This document shows positions 51,719 to 60,624 of a DNA stretch of 64,000 nucleotides, one piece after another (the first letter of the stretch is position 1; each line of letters opens with the position of its first letter). The stretch is from Akkermansiaceae bacterium (GTDB taxonomy: Bacteria; Verrucomicrobiota; Verrucomicrobiia; Verrucomicrobiales; Akkermansiaceae): NCBI GenBank assembly GCA_018402445.1, contig JAGYIT010000007.1, positions 744,001-808,000 of the forward strand. The letters are read 5' to 3'. Below the pieces are notes generated by a model. It was not told where the DNA came from and made no database searches. It saw nothing but the letters and a program-made list of their open reading frames with translations. The translations under genes and the position numbers were made by a program.

Positions 51719-52429
51719 ATGTTTCACAAGCCCTCCGCAATGACCTTTTCCCTGCTTGCCGTGTTGCTTGTGGCGTGGGGTGCTTTTCCGGCTATTGCCC
51801 AGGACGCGGAGAAGAAGGAAAAACCAGCGGAGGAGGCGAAACAGGAAGCCGAACCCGTGACAGCCGCAGGCGGTAAGCCGAAGGAAGTGGAGAAACCCGC
51901 CGAAAAGGAGGCGGAGGAGATTGATCCCGATGACGAAGCCGCCGCCGAGGCCGCCGAAGCGGAGACCCCCGCTGTGGCAAGACCGGTGCCGCCGGAACCG
52001 ATCCAGGTCTATGGCTGGCGGGAGAAAATCCTCATCGACGGCATCGAGAACGCGATCTACGCCAAGCTCGACACCGGGGCTTACACCAGCTCGATCCACG
52101 CGGAGGAGAAGGAGCTCTTCGAACGCGACGGGAAAAAATGGGTGCGCTTCATCGTGACCGAGCCGCGTAAGAAGGATTCGCCGCGCGTGCCCATCGAGGC
52201 TCCGCTAGTGAGGATCGCGCGGATCAAGAATCCCGGAGCTGAGTCCGAGACGCGCGAGGTGGTGAGGCTCGCTTTCAAGATCGGAGAGCGAAAGCTGCGC
52301 GGGGATTTCACCCTGAACAACCGCTCGAATATGAATTCAGCTGTGCTCATCGGCCGCACCACGATCCGTGAACTCGGATGGATCGACCCCTCGCGGACGA
52401 ACCTCGCGGACAAGAAGATCATGCGCTGA
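51719..52429 (+). CDS. Retropepsin-like protease (ATP-dependent zinc protease family)
   Basis: 236 aa from ATG 51719 (51740 also possible). Signal peptide TFSLLAVLLVAWGAFPAIAQ, then an acidic/basic low-complexity linker (EKPAEEAKQEAEPVTAAGG). The globular domain from about 95 carries KLDTGAYTSSIHAEE, the single-Asp DTGA motif of the retropepsin-like family once called ATP-dependent zinc protease. A DTGA with LIGRTTIRELG towards the end fits. First of a three-gene set. Confidence 0.85.
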   Translation: MFHKPSAMTFSLLAVLLVAWGAFPAIAQDAEKKEKPAEEAKQEAEPVTAAGGKPKEVEKPAEKEAEEIDPDDEAAAEAAEAETPAVARPVPPEPIQVYGWREKILIDGIENAIYAKLDTGAYTSSIHAEEKELFERDGKKWVRFIVTEPRKKDSPRVPIEAPLVRIARIKNPGAESETREVVRLAFKIGERKLRGDFTLNNRSNMNSAVLIGRTTIRELGWIDPSRTNLADKKIMR

Positions 52430-52453
52430 GGCTGCCCGGCCTTTCCGAAACGA

Positions 52454-53986
52454 ATGAGTGCGCAAGCGAAATTGCTGACGGCGGTGGCCTTGCTGATCGC
52501 GGTCGGGGGCGGGATGGCGGCCTACAAGAGCGCGAAGCTCGGCGTGCCGTTCTGGGAGGGGGAGCGCGTCGATGAGTGGATTGTCGAGGCGAAAGTTTCG
52601 TTCCTCGCGACCGGGCGCGATGTGAAGGCGCGGCTCGCGCTGCCCGCGCAAGCCGAGGAGCGCGGTAGGGGACAGGAATCGGGATCGCTGGACTACAGCT
52701 ACAACACGGAGAACGACCGCGGCGAATACACAGCAGTCTGGTCTTCCGGACCGCGTGAGGACGGGCAGGCGCTCTATTACCGCGTGCGCTTCCAGCAGGG
52801 ACTGACCAGCGGCGGTGAGCCGAAGCCCGCTTTCGAGAAACCCAGCGCGCCCGAGGTGCCGCGCCTGCCGGGTTCGCTCGGCGCCGCCGCCCAGAGCATC
52901 GTGACGCGGGCGAAGAACGTGTCTGCGGATCCGGATTCCCTTTTCGTGACGCTTTTCAAGCAAATCAACAGCGTCGAGGCCTCCCAGGAATACCTCATCG
53001 TGAAACGCCATTACGAAAAGGACGGCACCGCGAACCCCGAGATCACGATGGGCATCGAGCTTCTCGGCCTGGCGGGCGTGCCGGCGCGTCTCGCGTATGG
53101 CGTGTTGCTCAGCGAGGATTACACCGGCCAGCCCCCCGTGCCGCTCATCGAGTATTACGACGGAGCGTTTTGGAAAGTCCGCGACCCCTCCGATCCCTCG
53201 AAGATTCCCGACGGGCGGGAGCTATTCGTTTGGCACCGCGGCGGTGGCTCACTGCTCGATGTCACGGGCGGGGAAAATTCGCGCGTGACCTTCACTGTCG
53301 CGAAAGACCGCATCCCGCTGGCCACGCTCACCAACCTCCGCGACTCTCCGCTGCTGGTTTCCACGATCCTCGCGCTGCCCGTCTCGGAGCGTGCGGTGTT
53401 CCGCTACATCGTGCTGATCCCGCTCGGCGCGTTTATCGTGGTCTTGCTGCGGAACATCGTCGGCATCTCCACGCTTGGAACCTTCATGCCGGTGCTGCTC
53501 GCGCTCGCGTTGCTGGAACTGCCGCTGGTGCAGGGGCTGGTGATGTTCAGCGTCCTCGTCGCCTGCGGGCTCTGGTTCCGCTTCCTGCTTTCCCGCATGA
53601 ACCTGCTCGTCGTCCCGCGTGTGGCCGCCTGCGTGGTCATCGTCACCCTGCTGATGATGCTGATGGGCGTGCTCAGCTTCCAGCTCGGGTTCAGCGTCGG
53701 CATCAAGATCACCCTTTTCCCCATGATCATCATCGCATGGACGCTGGAGCGGATGTCGCTGATCTGGGAGCAGGAGGGGAAACGCAACGCGATCATCCAG
53801 GTGGCGGGGTCGGTTTTCGTGGCGGTCTGCGCCTACCATTTCATGAAGGTCTCCCAGATCCAGTATTGGGCGTTTTATTTCCCCGAGCTGCTGCTGATTC
53901 TGCTGGCCGGCATTCTCCTCATCGGACGTTACACCGGCTACCGCCTTTCCGAGCTGATCCGTTTCAAGTCCTTCTCCAATGCCTGA
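52454..53986 (+). CDS. Inactive transglutaminase domain fused to seven transmembrane helices
   Basis: 510 aa. The N-terminal helix (KLLTAVALLIAVGGGMAAY) is followed by a periplasmic UUP1 and transglutaminase-like domain (to about 290) with no Cys/His catalytic pair visible. The C-terminal 7TM domain (about 310-505) includes FRYIVLIPLGAFIVVLLR, MPVLLALALLELPLVQGLV, and AGILLIGRYTGYR. It is the known TG-7TM architecture. It lies 24 nt after the retropepsin gene and overlaps the ligase gene by 8 bases. Predicted sensor or scaffold. Confidence 0.85.
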   Translation: MSAQAKLLTAVALLIAVGGGMAAYKSAKLGVPFWEGERVDEWIVEAKVSFLATGRDVKARLALPAQAEERGRGQESGSLDYSYNTENDRGEYTAVWSSGPREDGQALYYRVRFQQGLTSGGEPKPAFEKPSAPEVPRLPGSLGAAAQSIVTRAKNVSADPDSLFVTLFKQINSVEASQEYLIVKRHYEKDGTANPEITMGIELLGLAGVPARLAYGVLLSEDYTGQPPVPLIEYYDGAFWKVRDPSDPSKIPDGRELFVWHRGGGSLLDVTGGENSRVTFTVAKDRIPLATLTNLRDSPLLVSTILALPVSERAVFRYIVLIPLGAFIVVLLRNIVGISTLGTFMPVLLALALLELPLVQGLVMFSVLVACGLWFRFLLSRMNLLVVPRVAACVVIVTLLMMLMGVLSFQLGFSVGIKITLFPMIIIAWTLERMSLIWEQEGKRNAIIQVAGSVFVAVCAYHFMKVSQIQYWAFYFPELLLILLAGILLIGRYTGYRLSELIRFKSFSNA

Positions 53987-55013
53987 CGCGACTGTCATCG
54001 AGGATGAGGAAACGGTGACTGCCACGCACCGTTGGTGGCACCGCTGGTTCCGTACGCCGGGCGAGCTGCGCGAGCTGGGCGTCGTCGGCATCAATATGCG
54101 CAACGCGCGTTTCCTGCTGCCGAACAACCCGCGCCGCCTCTACGAGCTAGTGGACAACAAGCTCCGCACGAAAGCCCTCGCCGAGGAGCACGGCATGAAC
54201 GTCGCCGAGACCTATGGCGTCGTGCGCACCCCGCACGACGCGAACAAGGTCGATAAGATGCTGGGTGGGAACGAGTCCTTTGTGATTAAGCCCACGCGCG
54301 GCTCGGGTGGGAAAGGTGTGATCGTGATCGACGGCAAGAACGGGAAAAATTTCGTGAAGCCCAGCGGCACGGAACTCACGCCGGGCGATCTTCGGAATCA
54401 TGTTTCCAATATCCTCGCGGGCCTCTTCAGCCTCGCCGGGAAACGTGACTACGCGCTCATCGAATACCGCGTGCACCCCGCCGCGTTGCTCACCGCGCTC
54501 AGCTTCCAGGGCGCGCCCGACATCCGCGTGGTCATGCTCCACGGCTATCCCGTCATGGCCATGCTACGCGCCTCCACCAAGGAATCCGACGGGCGCTCCA
54601 ACCTGCACCAAGGCGCGCTCGGTATCGGCATCGACATCGCCACTGGCATCACCGTCCGCGCCATCCACCACGGCAGGCTCGTCAGCATTCACCCGGATCT
54701 CGACATCGACCTCATCGGCGTGCAGATCCCCGAGTGGGACACGATCCTGCAGATGTCCGTCACCTGCCAGGAAATGACCGGACTCGGCTACCTCGGTGTG
54801 GACATCATGATCGATGAGACGAAAGGGCCGCTGATGATCGAGGTCAACGCCCGCCCTGGCCTCGCCATCCAGATGGCCAACGGCATCGGTCTGATGAAAA
54901 GGCTGGAGCCGGTCGTCGCCCAGCACCTCCGCCGTCCCAACGCCGACCTCGCCGCCAAGATCGCGTTCTCGAAAGCCCATTTCTGCGCCAAGCTCCCTCC
55001 AATGAGGCCGTGA
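53979..55013 (+). CDS. ATP-grasp alpha-L-glutamate ligase-like protein
   Basis: 344 aa. ATP-grasp enzyme of the RimK-related family TIGR02291: MRNARFLLPNNPRRLYELVDN, FVIKPTRGSGGKGVIV (ATP loop), MIEVNARPGLAIQMANG at the C-terminus. Members couple amino acids to an acceptor carboxylate. Together with the retropepsin and the transglutaminase-7TM gene it forms a conserved operon in Proteobacteria and others, whose substrate is unknown. Confidence 0.87.
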   Translation: MPDATVIEDEETVTATHRWWHRWFRTPGELRELGVVGINMRNARFLLPNNPRRLYELVDNKLRTKALAEEHGMNVAETYGVVRTPHDANKVDKMLGGNESFVIKPTRGSGGKGVIVIDGKNGKNFVKPSGTELTPGDLRNHVSNILAGLFSLAGKRDYALIEYRVHPAALLTALSFQGAPDIRVVMLHGYPVMAMLRASTKESDGRSNLHQGALGIGIDIATGITVRAIHHGRLVSIHPDLDIDLIGVQIPEWDTILQMSVTCQEMTGLGYLGVDIMIDETKGPLMIEVNARPGLAIQMANGIGLMKRLEPVVAQHLRRPNADLAAKIAFSKAHFCAKLPPMRP

Positions 55014-55079
55014 GTGGAAAACCGTGTGCCGGAATTTCGCGCTTGTTTGGCATGTCCGTAAATTTCAGAGTCCGGCCAC

Positions 55080-56081
55080 ATGAGTGGGGCGGCGAAGGAA
55101 GATCAGGTGTGCATTGCGGGAACGGGTAGCTATGTGCCGGAGACGGTGCTTACCAACGAGGATCTCGCGAAACGCGTGGATACCAGCGACGAATGGATCT
55201 TCACCCGCACCGGCATCCGTGAGCGCCGCATCGCCGCCGAGGGTGAGTTTACTTCCCACATGGCATCCAACGCCGCGCGCAAGGCTCTTGAGCAGGCCGG
55301 TATGGAGGCTTCCGAGATCAAGCTCATCATCGTCGCCACCATCACGCCCGACACCCTCACGCCCGCCACCGCGTGCTATGTCCAGCAGCAGCTTGGCGCG
55401 ATGAACGCCGTCGCCTTCGACATCTCCGCCGCCTGTTCCGGCTTTCTCTATGCGATGAAAATCAGCAAGCGCCTCATCGCCGACGGAGCCTTCGACAACG
55501 CCCTTATCATTGGTGCGGAAAAACTCTCCGCCTTCGTGAATTGGGAGGATCGCTCGACCTGCGTGCTCTTCGGCGACGGTGCCGGAGCCGCCGTGCTCCG
55601 CCGCGCGAAGCCCGGTGAAGGCGAGATCCTCGCCACCGAGATGGGCACCGACGGCAACCTCACCCACCTCCTCAACATCCCCGGCGGCGGCTCCGCCTGC
55701 CCGATCACCTCGGAAAACGTCGGCACCCACCTCGCCACCCTCGCCATGCAGGGTAAGGAGGTTTTCAAACACGCCGTGAACCGCATGAAGGAAGCTGCGG
55801 AAACCGTCATCCGCCGCTCGGATCTCCAGGCCGAGGACATCGCCTGCGTGATCCCTCACCAGGCGAATCTCCGCATCATCGACGCCATCGCGGATCGGCT
55901 CTCCGTGCCCGAGGGGCGCGTTTTCGTGAATCTCGACAAGTATGGCAACACCTCTGCCGCCGCCGTCGCCATCGCCCTTGACGAGGCCGCCCGTTCCGGT
56001 GCCTTCAAGCGTGGCGACAACATCGTCCTCGTCGTCTTCGGAGCCGGTCTCACCTGGGCCGCCGCCGCCGTGAGGTGGTGA
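55080..56081 (+). CDS. fabH: Beta-ketoacyl-ACP synthase III
   Basis: 333 aa. It starts fatty acid synthesis by condensing acetyl-CoA with malonyl-ACP. Catalytic Cys 119 (SAACSGFLYAM), His 260 (IPHQANLRIIDA) and Asn 290 (KYGNTSAAAV) are all in place. Start CIAGTGSYVPETVLTNEDL and DEWIFTRTGIRERR are typical. Not clustered with plsX or fabD here. Confidence 0.97.
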   Translation: MSGAAKEDQVCIAGTGSYVPETVLTNEDLAKRVDTSDEWIFTRTGIRERRIAAEGEFTSHMASNAARKALEQAGMEASEIKLIIVATITPDTLTPATACYVQQQLGAMNAVAFDISAACSGFLYAMKISKRLIADGAFDNALIIGAEKLSAFVNWEDRSTCVLFGDGAGAAVLRRAKPGEGEILATEMGTDGNLTHLLNIPGGGSACPITSENVGTHLATLAMQGKEVFKHAVNRMKEAAETVIRRSDLQAEDIACVIPHQANLRIIDAIADRLSVPEGRVFVNLDKYGNTSAAAVAIALDEAARSGAFKRGDNIVLVVFGAGLTWAAAAVRW

Positions 56082-56091
56082 GACAAACCGC

Positions 56092-56137
56092 GGCCGGGAC
56101 TTGCAGTTCCAGCCCGTCGTGGGGAAATTCCGTCCCC
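56092..56137. repeat. 46-bp two-hairpin repeat, copy 2
   Basis: Reverse complement matches 18414-18459 at 39 of 46 positions. Located just past the fabH stop. Confidence 0.65.
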
Positions 56138-56261
56138 AGTGATCTTCCCGGCCATGCACAACCAGCAACGGTTTACCCATCCTCCATTTTTTTCGCTTTT
56201 CTTCAAAAAACCTGTTGACCGCATCCCCTTCACAGAATAGTTTTTCCACGTCGCAAGACAA

Positions 56262-56336
56262 GGCGGCCCGACTGAACGTCCCTTTGGGTTTTTGGGTTTT
56301 TCCCGGGGATAATCGGTCGGGCCGCTTCCTTTTTTC
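56262..56336 (+). terminator. Terminator-like hairpin with a long loop
   Basis: GCGGCCCGAC (56263-56272) pairs exactly with GTCGGGCCGC (56316-56325), loop of 43 nt, followed by TTCCTTTTTT. May terminate fabH or act as a leader for the downstream gene. Confidence 0.6.
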
Positions 56337-56390
56337 GTCAGGCTTCCTTTTTGGTCAGGCTTCCTTTTTCGTCAGACTGCTTTTTCCCCC
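56337..56390 (+). repeat. Tandem 17-nt repeat after the terminator
   Basis: Units of the type AGGCTTCCTTTTTCGTC, two near-identical and two degenerate, the first continuing from the terminator tail. It repeats the T tract four times. Confidence 0.5.
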
Positions 56391-56452
56391 TTTGGGAATT
56401 CTTTCTCTGCCTCGGCACTTGTCACGGCCTCACGTCCGCTCCTTATTACTTC

Positions 56453-57292
56453 ATGGATTTTGTTTGGTGTGACGGAGATTTCATCCCGATAAACGGTTTC
56501 CGGGTTTCCCCCTTCGACCGCGGGCTTTGCCACGGCATGAGCGTGTTCGAGACTCTGCTGGCCGTGGACGGCGAGCCTCGCCTCCTCGCCCCACACCTCG
56601 ACCGCCTGCGCTCCGGCCTGGATCGGCTGGCGGGTGCCAGCGTGGAGCTGTCCGGTGAGGGGTTGCGGCGGGCGATGATCGGCCTTTTGGAAAAAAACGG
56701 ACTCAACTATGGCATGGCGCGCATCCGTCTCGCAGTCAGTCTCGGCGCGGGACCGCTGAACCTCATCGACAACGGTGGAGCCTGGGCGTGGATGACCGCC
56801 ACGCCTGTGGACGAGATGCCGGAGACCTTGAGCGTCACCACCGCGCCGTGGCGGCGGGATCGGGACAACGTCCTGCGCGGCCTAAAGGTTGGCAACTACG
56901 CAGAGCACCTCATCGCCATGGACATGGCGCGCCGCGAAGGTTTTGGGGAAATGCTGTTCTACAACAACGACGACGAACTCTGCGAGGCCGCCATGGCCAA
57001 CGTCTTCCTGATCCGCTCCGGCTCTCTGCTGACCCCCGGCCTCGACAGCGGTTGCCTCGCTGGAGTCACCCGCGGCCTCGTCATCCGCCTCGCCGCCGCC
57101 CACGGCATCCCGTGCCGGGAGAAACCCCTCACGCGCAACGATGTCGCCAAGGCCGAGGGCATGTTCCTCACTTCCTCGATCCGCGGCCCCGTCCGCGTCT
57201 CCGCCTATGGCGGCAAGCACTTCGACGAGCACCCGCTCTTCGACGCCATCCGCGCCAACTGGCTGGCGGAAATGGCACGGGGTGATGGGTAA
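56453..57292 (+). CDS. Class IV aminotransferase, aminodeoxychorismate lyase-like
   Basis: 279 aa from ATG 56453. Fold type IV PLP enzyme: FRVSPFDRGLCHGMSVFETL (about 20-39), GLKVGNYAEHLIAMDMARR with the PLP Lys, EAAMANVFLIRSG, GVTRGLVI. The order of motifs favours PabC or D-amino-acid transaminase. PabC makes p-aminobenzoate for folate; no pabAB are next to it, so the choice is uncertain. Confidence 0.82.
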   Translation: MDFVWCDGDFIPINGFRVSPFDRGLCHGMSVFETLLAVDGEPRLLAPHLDRLRSGLDRLAGASVELSGEGLRRAMIGLLEKNGLNYGMARIRLAVSLGAGPLNLIDNGGAWAWMTATPVDEMPETLSVTTAPWRRDRDNVLRGLKVGNYAEHLIAMDMARREGFGEMLFYNNDDELCEAAMANVFLIRSGSLLTPGLDSGCLAGVTRGLVIRLAAAHGIPCREKPLTRNDVAKAEGMFLTSSIRGPVRVSAYGGKHFDEHPLFDAIRANWLAEMARGDG

Positions 57293-57369
57293 GAACGCCG
57301 CAGTCTGAAGCCTCCGGTGGGTGATATCAGGCTTGTTTCCAATCCCGCGTTGACGCCCTAATTGGTCAT

Positions 57370-57972
57370 ATGCGGATCACGACATTCACCGGCGGCATGG
57401 TGCGGACGAACGGATACTTGGTGGAAACGCCGGGGGGGAATTTCCTGGTGGACGCGCCCGCCGGGATCGCGGCATGGGTGGAGGGCAAGGGGGTGCGGGT
57501 AGACGCGCTGTATCTAACGCACCAGCACTACGATCATGTCGAGGACGTGGCTGCTCTGCGGGCGATGGGTGTGAAGGCGCACGCGTGGGCGGCGTATTCG
57601 AAGGATCTGACGCTGGAGGCTTTCGGATCGGGTTGGGGGTTGCCTGCGGTGTTGCCTTACGACGTGGATGTGATCATCGTGGAGGGGGAATATGAAATGT
57701 TCGGAACGAAGGCGAAGGTGAGCTATGTGCCGGGTCACTCCGCTGACAGCATCACGTTCCATATCCCAGGGGCGGGCCTTGTTTTCGTGGGCGACACCTT
57801 GTTCGAGGGTTCGGTTGGACGCTGCGACCTTCCGGGGGGGAGTTTCGAGTTGCTGCTCGCCGGGATCGAAAGGGAGTTGCTTTCCCTGGCGGATGAGACC
57901 CGGGTTCTTTCCGGCCATGGCGGGGAAACGACGATCGGCCGCGAGAAAGCCACGAACGGGTATCTGTGGTGA
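57370..57972 (+). CDS. MBL-fold metallohydrolase
   Basis: 200 aa. Metallo-beta-lactamase motifs: LTHQHYDHVEDVAAL (HxHxDH), YVPGHSADSITFH, FVGDTLFEGSVGR, VLSGHGGETTIG. It resembles hydroxyacylglutathione hydrolase or glyoxalase II-like proteins; substrate not known. Short compared with GloB. Confidence 0.87.
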   Translation: MRITTFTGGMVRTNGYLVETPGGNFLVDAPAGIAAWVEGKGVRVDALYLTHQHYDHVEDVAALRAMGVKAHAWAAYSKDLTLEAFGSGWGLPAVLPYDVDVIIVEGEYEMFGTKAKVSYVPGHSADSITFHIPGAGLVFVGDTLFEGSVGRCDLPGGSFELLLAGIERELLSLADETRVLSGHGGETTIGREKATNGYLW

Positions 57973-58003
57973 TGGTATGGCGAATCAAATCCGCCGCCGC
58001 CAT

Positions 58004-60142
58004 TCACCCGCCCGCGAGCTGCTGGCAGGATTTGATATCCAGTTTCCCGGAGGCGAGGAGGGGGATTTCCTCGACGGGGACGATGAGGCGGGGGCACCAG
58101 AGGGAGGTGAGGCCGTGGTCTAACAGCTTGTAGCGGAGGTCGATGCATTCCTGCTCCAGTGCGGGGCCGGCGATGGTGGATAGCAGGACGATGGCCTCGC
58201 CCTTGGCCTCGTCCGGGATGCCGACGATGGCGATCTTGCGCTCGGTTTCGGCGTCGAGGCCGAGCACCTGGTTGATGGCGGACTCGATGGTCTCGTGCGG
58301 CACCATTTCCCCGGCGATTTTCGAGAACCGCGAGATGCGGCCCTGGATGTGGAGGAAGCCTTCGGAGTCGAGGAAGCCGACATCGCCGGTGCGGAACCAA
58401 CCGTCGTCGGAGAGGACTTCCTTGGTGCGTTTCTCGTCGCGGAGGTAGCCGGGGAAGATGTTAGGGCCCTTGAGGACGATGATGCCGGGTTTGTCGAGGG
58501 GAAGGGGTTTGTCGGTGGCGGCATCGACGAGGCGGATGGCGATGCCGGGGAGGAGCTGGCCGACGGAGCCGCCGCGCTGGGCGGGGAGGGCGTGGGTGCC
58601 AGCCGTTTCCTCGGGAGAGGGGAGGTTGACGTTGGTGGCGGGGGAGGTTTCCGTGAGGCCGTAGCCTTCCATGGGGCGGATACCGAATTTTTGCTCAAAG
58701 GCATCTGCTAGGCTCTGTGGGAGTTTTTCCGCGCCGGTGACGATGAGCTTGAGGGACTGGAGCTGCGCGGGGTCGATGCGTTTCATGTAGCCCCTCAGGA
58801 AGGTGGGCGTGGCGAGAAGGACATCGACCTGGTGGAGGGAGATCAGCTCGGCGAGGCGTTTTGTTTCCAGCGGCGAGGGGTAGGTGACGAGGTTGATGCC
58901 CTCGATGACGGGATACCAGAGGGTGACGGTGCAGCCGAAGGAGTGGAAAAGCGGCAGGCATCCAAGCACGGAGGCGTCGCGGCCCATGCTGAGGCGGGTG
59001 GCGAACTGGGTGACGTTGGCGAGGACGTTGCGGTGGGTGAGGGGGACGCCTTTCGGCTCGCCGGAGGAGCCGGAGGTGAAAAGGAGGATGGCCTCGTGAT
59101 CGCCGCGGCGCTTATTGAGTCTGAGGACTGTAGCGAGGAGGGATGCGGGGAGAAGCTTGGAAATAACGCCCCATTTCACGATCTCCTTCTTGATCTCTGG
59201 GATGACGCGCTCGATGAAAATGAGGTCGCGGTTCGGCGGCCATGGGAAGGCGGGGACTTTGCGGACAAAAGGATCCGCGGTGATGAAGCGGTCTACATCG
59301 GCCTGACGAATGGAGGAGCGGATCGCGTTGTGGGAAGCGGTGAAATTGAGGTTCACAGGGACTTTTCCCGCGAAGATCACGGCGAGGTTGGCGATCAGGC
59401 CGCCTTTTCCGGGGGGCAGCACGATGGCGACGCGGGGCTTGTCGGTCTCTGCGCGGATGTGCTTGGAGAGGGCGATGGCGACGGGCAGGATTTTCGAGAA
59501 AGGCAGGACGACATCATCCGAGCCATCGACGATGCGCTCGGCGGGGTTGTTCTTGAGTCCGTGGAGCAGGGCGGTGGCCAGCGAGCCTTTGAGGATCTCG
59601 CGGGTGGCGTAGGCCTCAGCGAAAGCTTCGAGGAGGTTCGCCTGCAGCGCGGGTAGGCTGGAATCCTTGGCGGGGATCAGCTTTCCGAAGGCGATCACGG
59701 CGGCGGGCAGGCTGGAGATGCGCTCGATGCCGAGGCAGGATTCGCGCGGGCAGTCGATGGCGATGGGCAGCAGCGGCAGGCCGAAGGCGGCCAGAGTTTT
59801 CAGATGGCTGGAGGGCGCATGGATGGGCGTGGCGGGCCGGGCGGCCGCGCGGCCGGGGACGAAAAGGATGATGCCGTTGCCTTCGAGGAACGCCGCGAAC
59901 TCCTTTCCTGCGGAGGCCGGGTTCTTATCGGCGCTGGAGAACATGGCTCCGTTGCCGGATCTTTCCATGTGGCCGCGCAGGGCGGGGTCGTGCTGATCGT
60001 TTTCCTCGATGAGATAGGTGATCTTGCGCCCGGAAAACTGCTTTTCAAGGTGGAGGAGTTGTTGGAAATCGAGACGACCGGGGACGGCGAGGAAGCCGGA
60101 GGCGGGGATGCGGTCGGGGTGGAGAACTTGGGTGGCTGACAT
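58004..60142 (-). CDS. Acyl-[ACP]/acyl-CoA synthetase with a degenerate N-terminal domain
   Basis: 712 aa. Adenylating domain from about 200: LLFTSGSSGEPKGVPLTH (P-loop, about 353-370), GYGLTETSPATNVNLPSP, DDGWFRTGDVGFLDSEG and the C-terminal Lys in LASGKLDIKSCQQ. N-terminal ~190 aa resemble an acyltransferase in outline as in Aas, but I see no HxxxxD motif, so it is probably inactive or a different module. Role likely acyl chain recycling for phospholipids. Confidence 0.83.
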   Translation of the reverse strand: MSATQVLHPDRIPASGFLAVPGRLDFQQLLHLEKQFSGRKITYLIEENDQHDPALRGHMERSGNGAMFSSADKNPASAGKEFAAFLEGNGIILFVPGRAAARPATPIHAPSSHLKTLAAFGLPLLPIAIDCPRESCLGIERISSLPAAVIAFGKLIPAKDSSLPALQANLLEAFAEAYATREILKGSLATALLHGLKNNPAERIVDGSDDVVLPFSKILPVAIALSKHIRAETDKPRVAIVLPPGKGGLIANLAVIFAGKVPVNLNFTASHNAIRSSIRQADVDRFITADPFVRKVPAFPWPPNRDLIFIERVIPEIKKEIVKWGVISKLLPASLLATVLRLNKRRGDHEAILLFTSGSSGEPKGVPLTHRNVLANVTQFATRLSMGRDASVLGCLPLFHSFGCTVTLWYPVIEGINLVTYPSPLETKRLAELISLHQVDVLLATPTFLRGYMKRIDPAQLQSLKLIVTGAEKLPQSLADAFEQKFGIRPMEGYGLTETSPATNVNLPSPEETAGTHALPAQRGGSVGQLLPGIAIRLVDAATDKPLPLDKPGIIVLKGPNIFPGYLRDEKRTKEVLSDDGWFRTGDVGFLDSEGFLHIQGRISRFSKIAGEMVPHETIESAINQVLGLDAETERKIAIVGIPDEAKGEAIVLLSTIAGPALEQECIDLRYKLLDHGLTSLWCPRLIVPVEEIPLLASGKLDIKSCQQLAGG

Positions 60143-60272
60143 TCTGATAGGCTTCTACGGGATTGTTGCCGCTTTTTTCCGGGCGAGGCACGGATTATAT
60201 CCTCATGTGTCCCAGTTTTCGAGGGGTAATCCATCGACGCGGGAGAAAGGGACTGGCTGAGAGGGTGGATCA

Positions 60273-60503
60273 TCAAATGATCTCGCGATGCTCGCCTTGG
60301 GGGTGGCGGATGAAAGTTTCATCGGCGGGATTCTCCAAAATCGATTCGATCAAGCTTTTAAGCCATCCTTTGTCATTGGGGAATGGTGTGATGGTCAGCG
60401 ATTCCCCTTCGCGCTCAATATCGAGGTGATCTGCATTGAAGCGGAATTCTTTCGGGATGATCACGGCTTGCGAGCCTTCGTGTTCAAATACGGTAGTTCT
60501 CAT
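60273..60503 (-). CDS. VapB-type AbrB antitoxin
   Basis: 76 aa from ATG 60503. A SpoVT-AbrB swapped-hairpin start RTTVFEHEGSQAVIIPKEFR with the typical VxIPxxxRF, then a C-terminal tail that would wrap a VapC PIN toxin. No vapC follows: the 130 bases downstream hold no gene. An orphan antitoxin or remnant. Confidence 0.75.
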   Translation of the reverse strand: MRTTVFEHEGSQAVIIPKEFRFNADHLDIEREGESLTITPFPNDKGWLKSLIESILENPADETFIRHPQGEHREII

Positions 60504-60624
60504 TTGAGGAATGTTTGTAACTGTCACCGTTCCCCCGGTCAAGAGACTGGCTTCCATCCATCATCATATCGTGATTTGATGATTTGAAACTTGATCACAG
60601 CGCTTGAGGCGGTAATTTTCCGGC

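Larger units (their letters stand above)
56082..56452. other. Gap with repeats and terminator before the PabC-like gene
   Basis: About 370 bases. The first 55 hold a two-hairpin repeat (56092-56137), and 56262-56390 hold a terminator with a tandem tail. Small frames here are not convincing. Confidence 0.5.

Noticed and set aside
56215..56472. 85-codon frame over the terminator region before the PabC-like gene
   Set aside because: Phe/Leu-rich translation of T tracts and repeats; no credible start or family.
60504..60624. Possible riboswitch (cobalamin, SAM or SAH) before metH
   Set aside because: No conserved box or stem typical of these classes could be read in the 120 bases.
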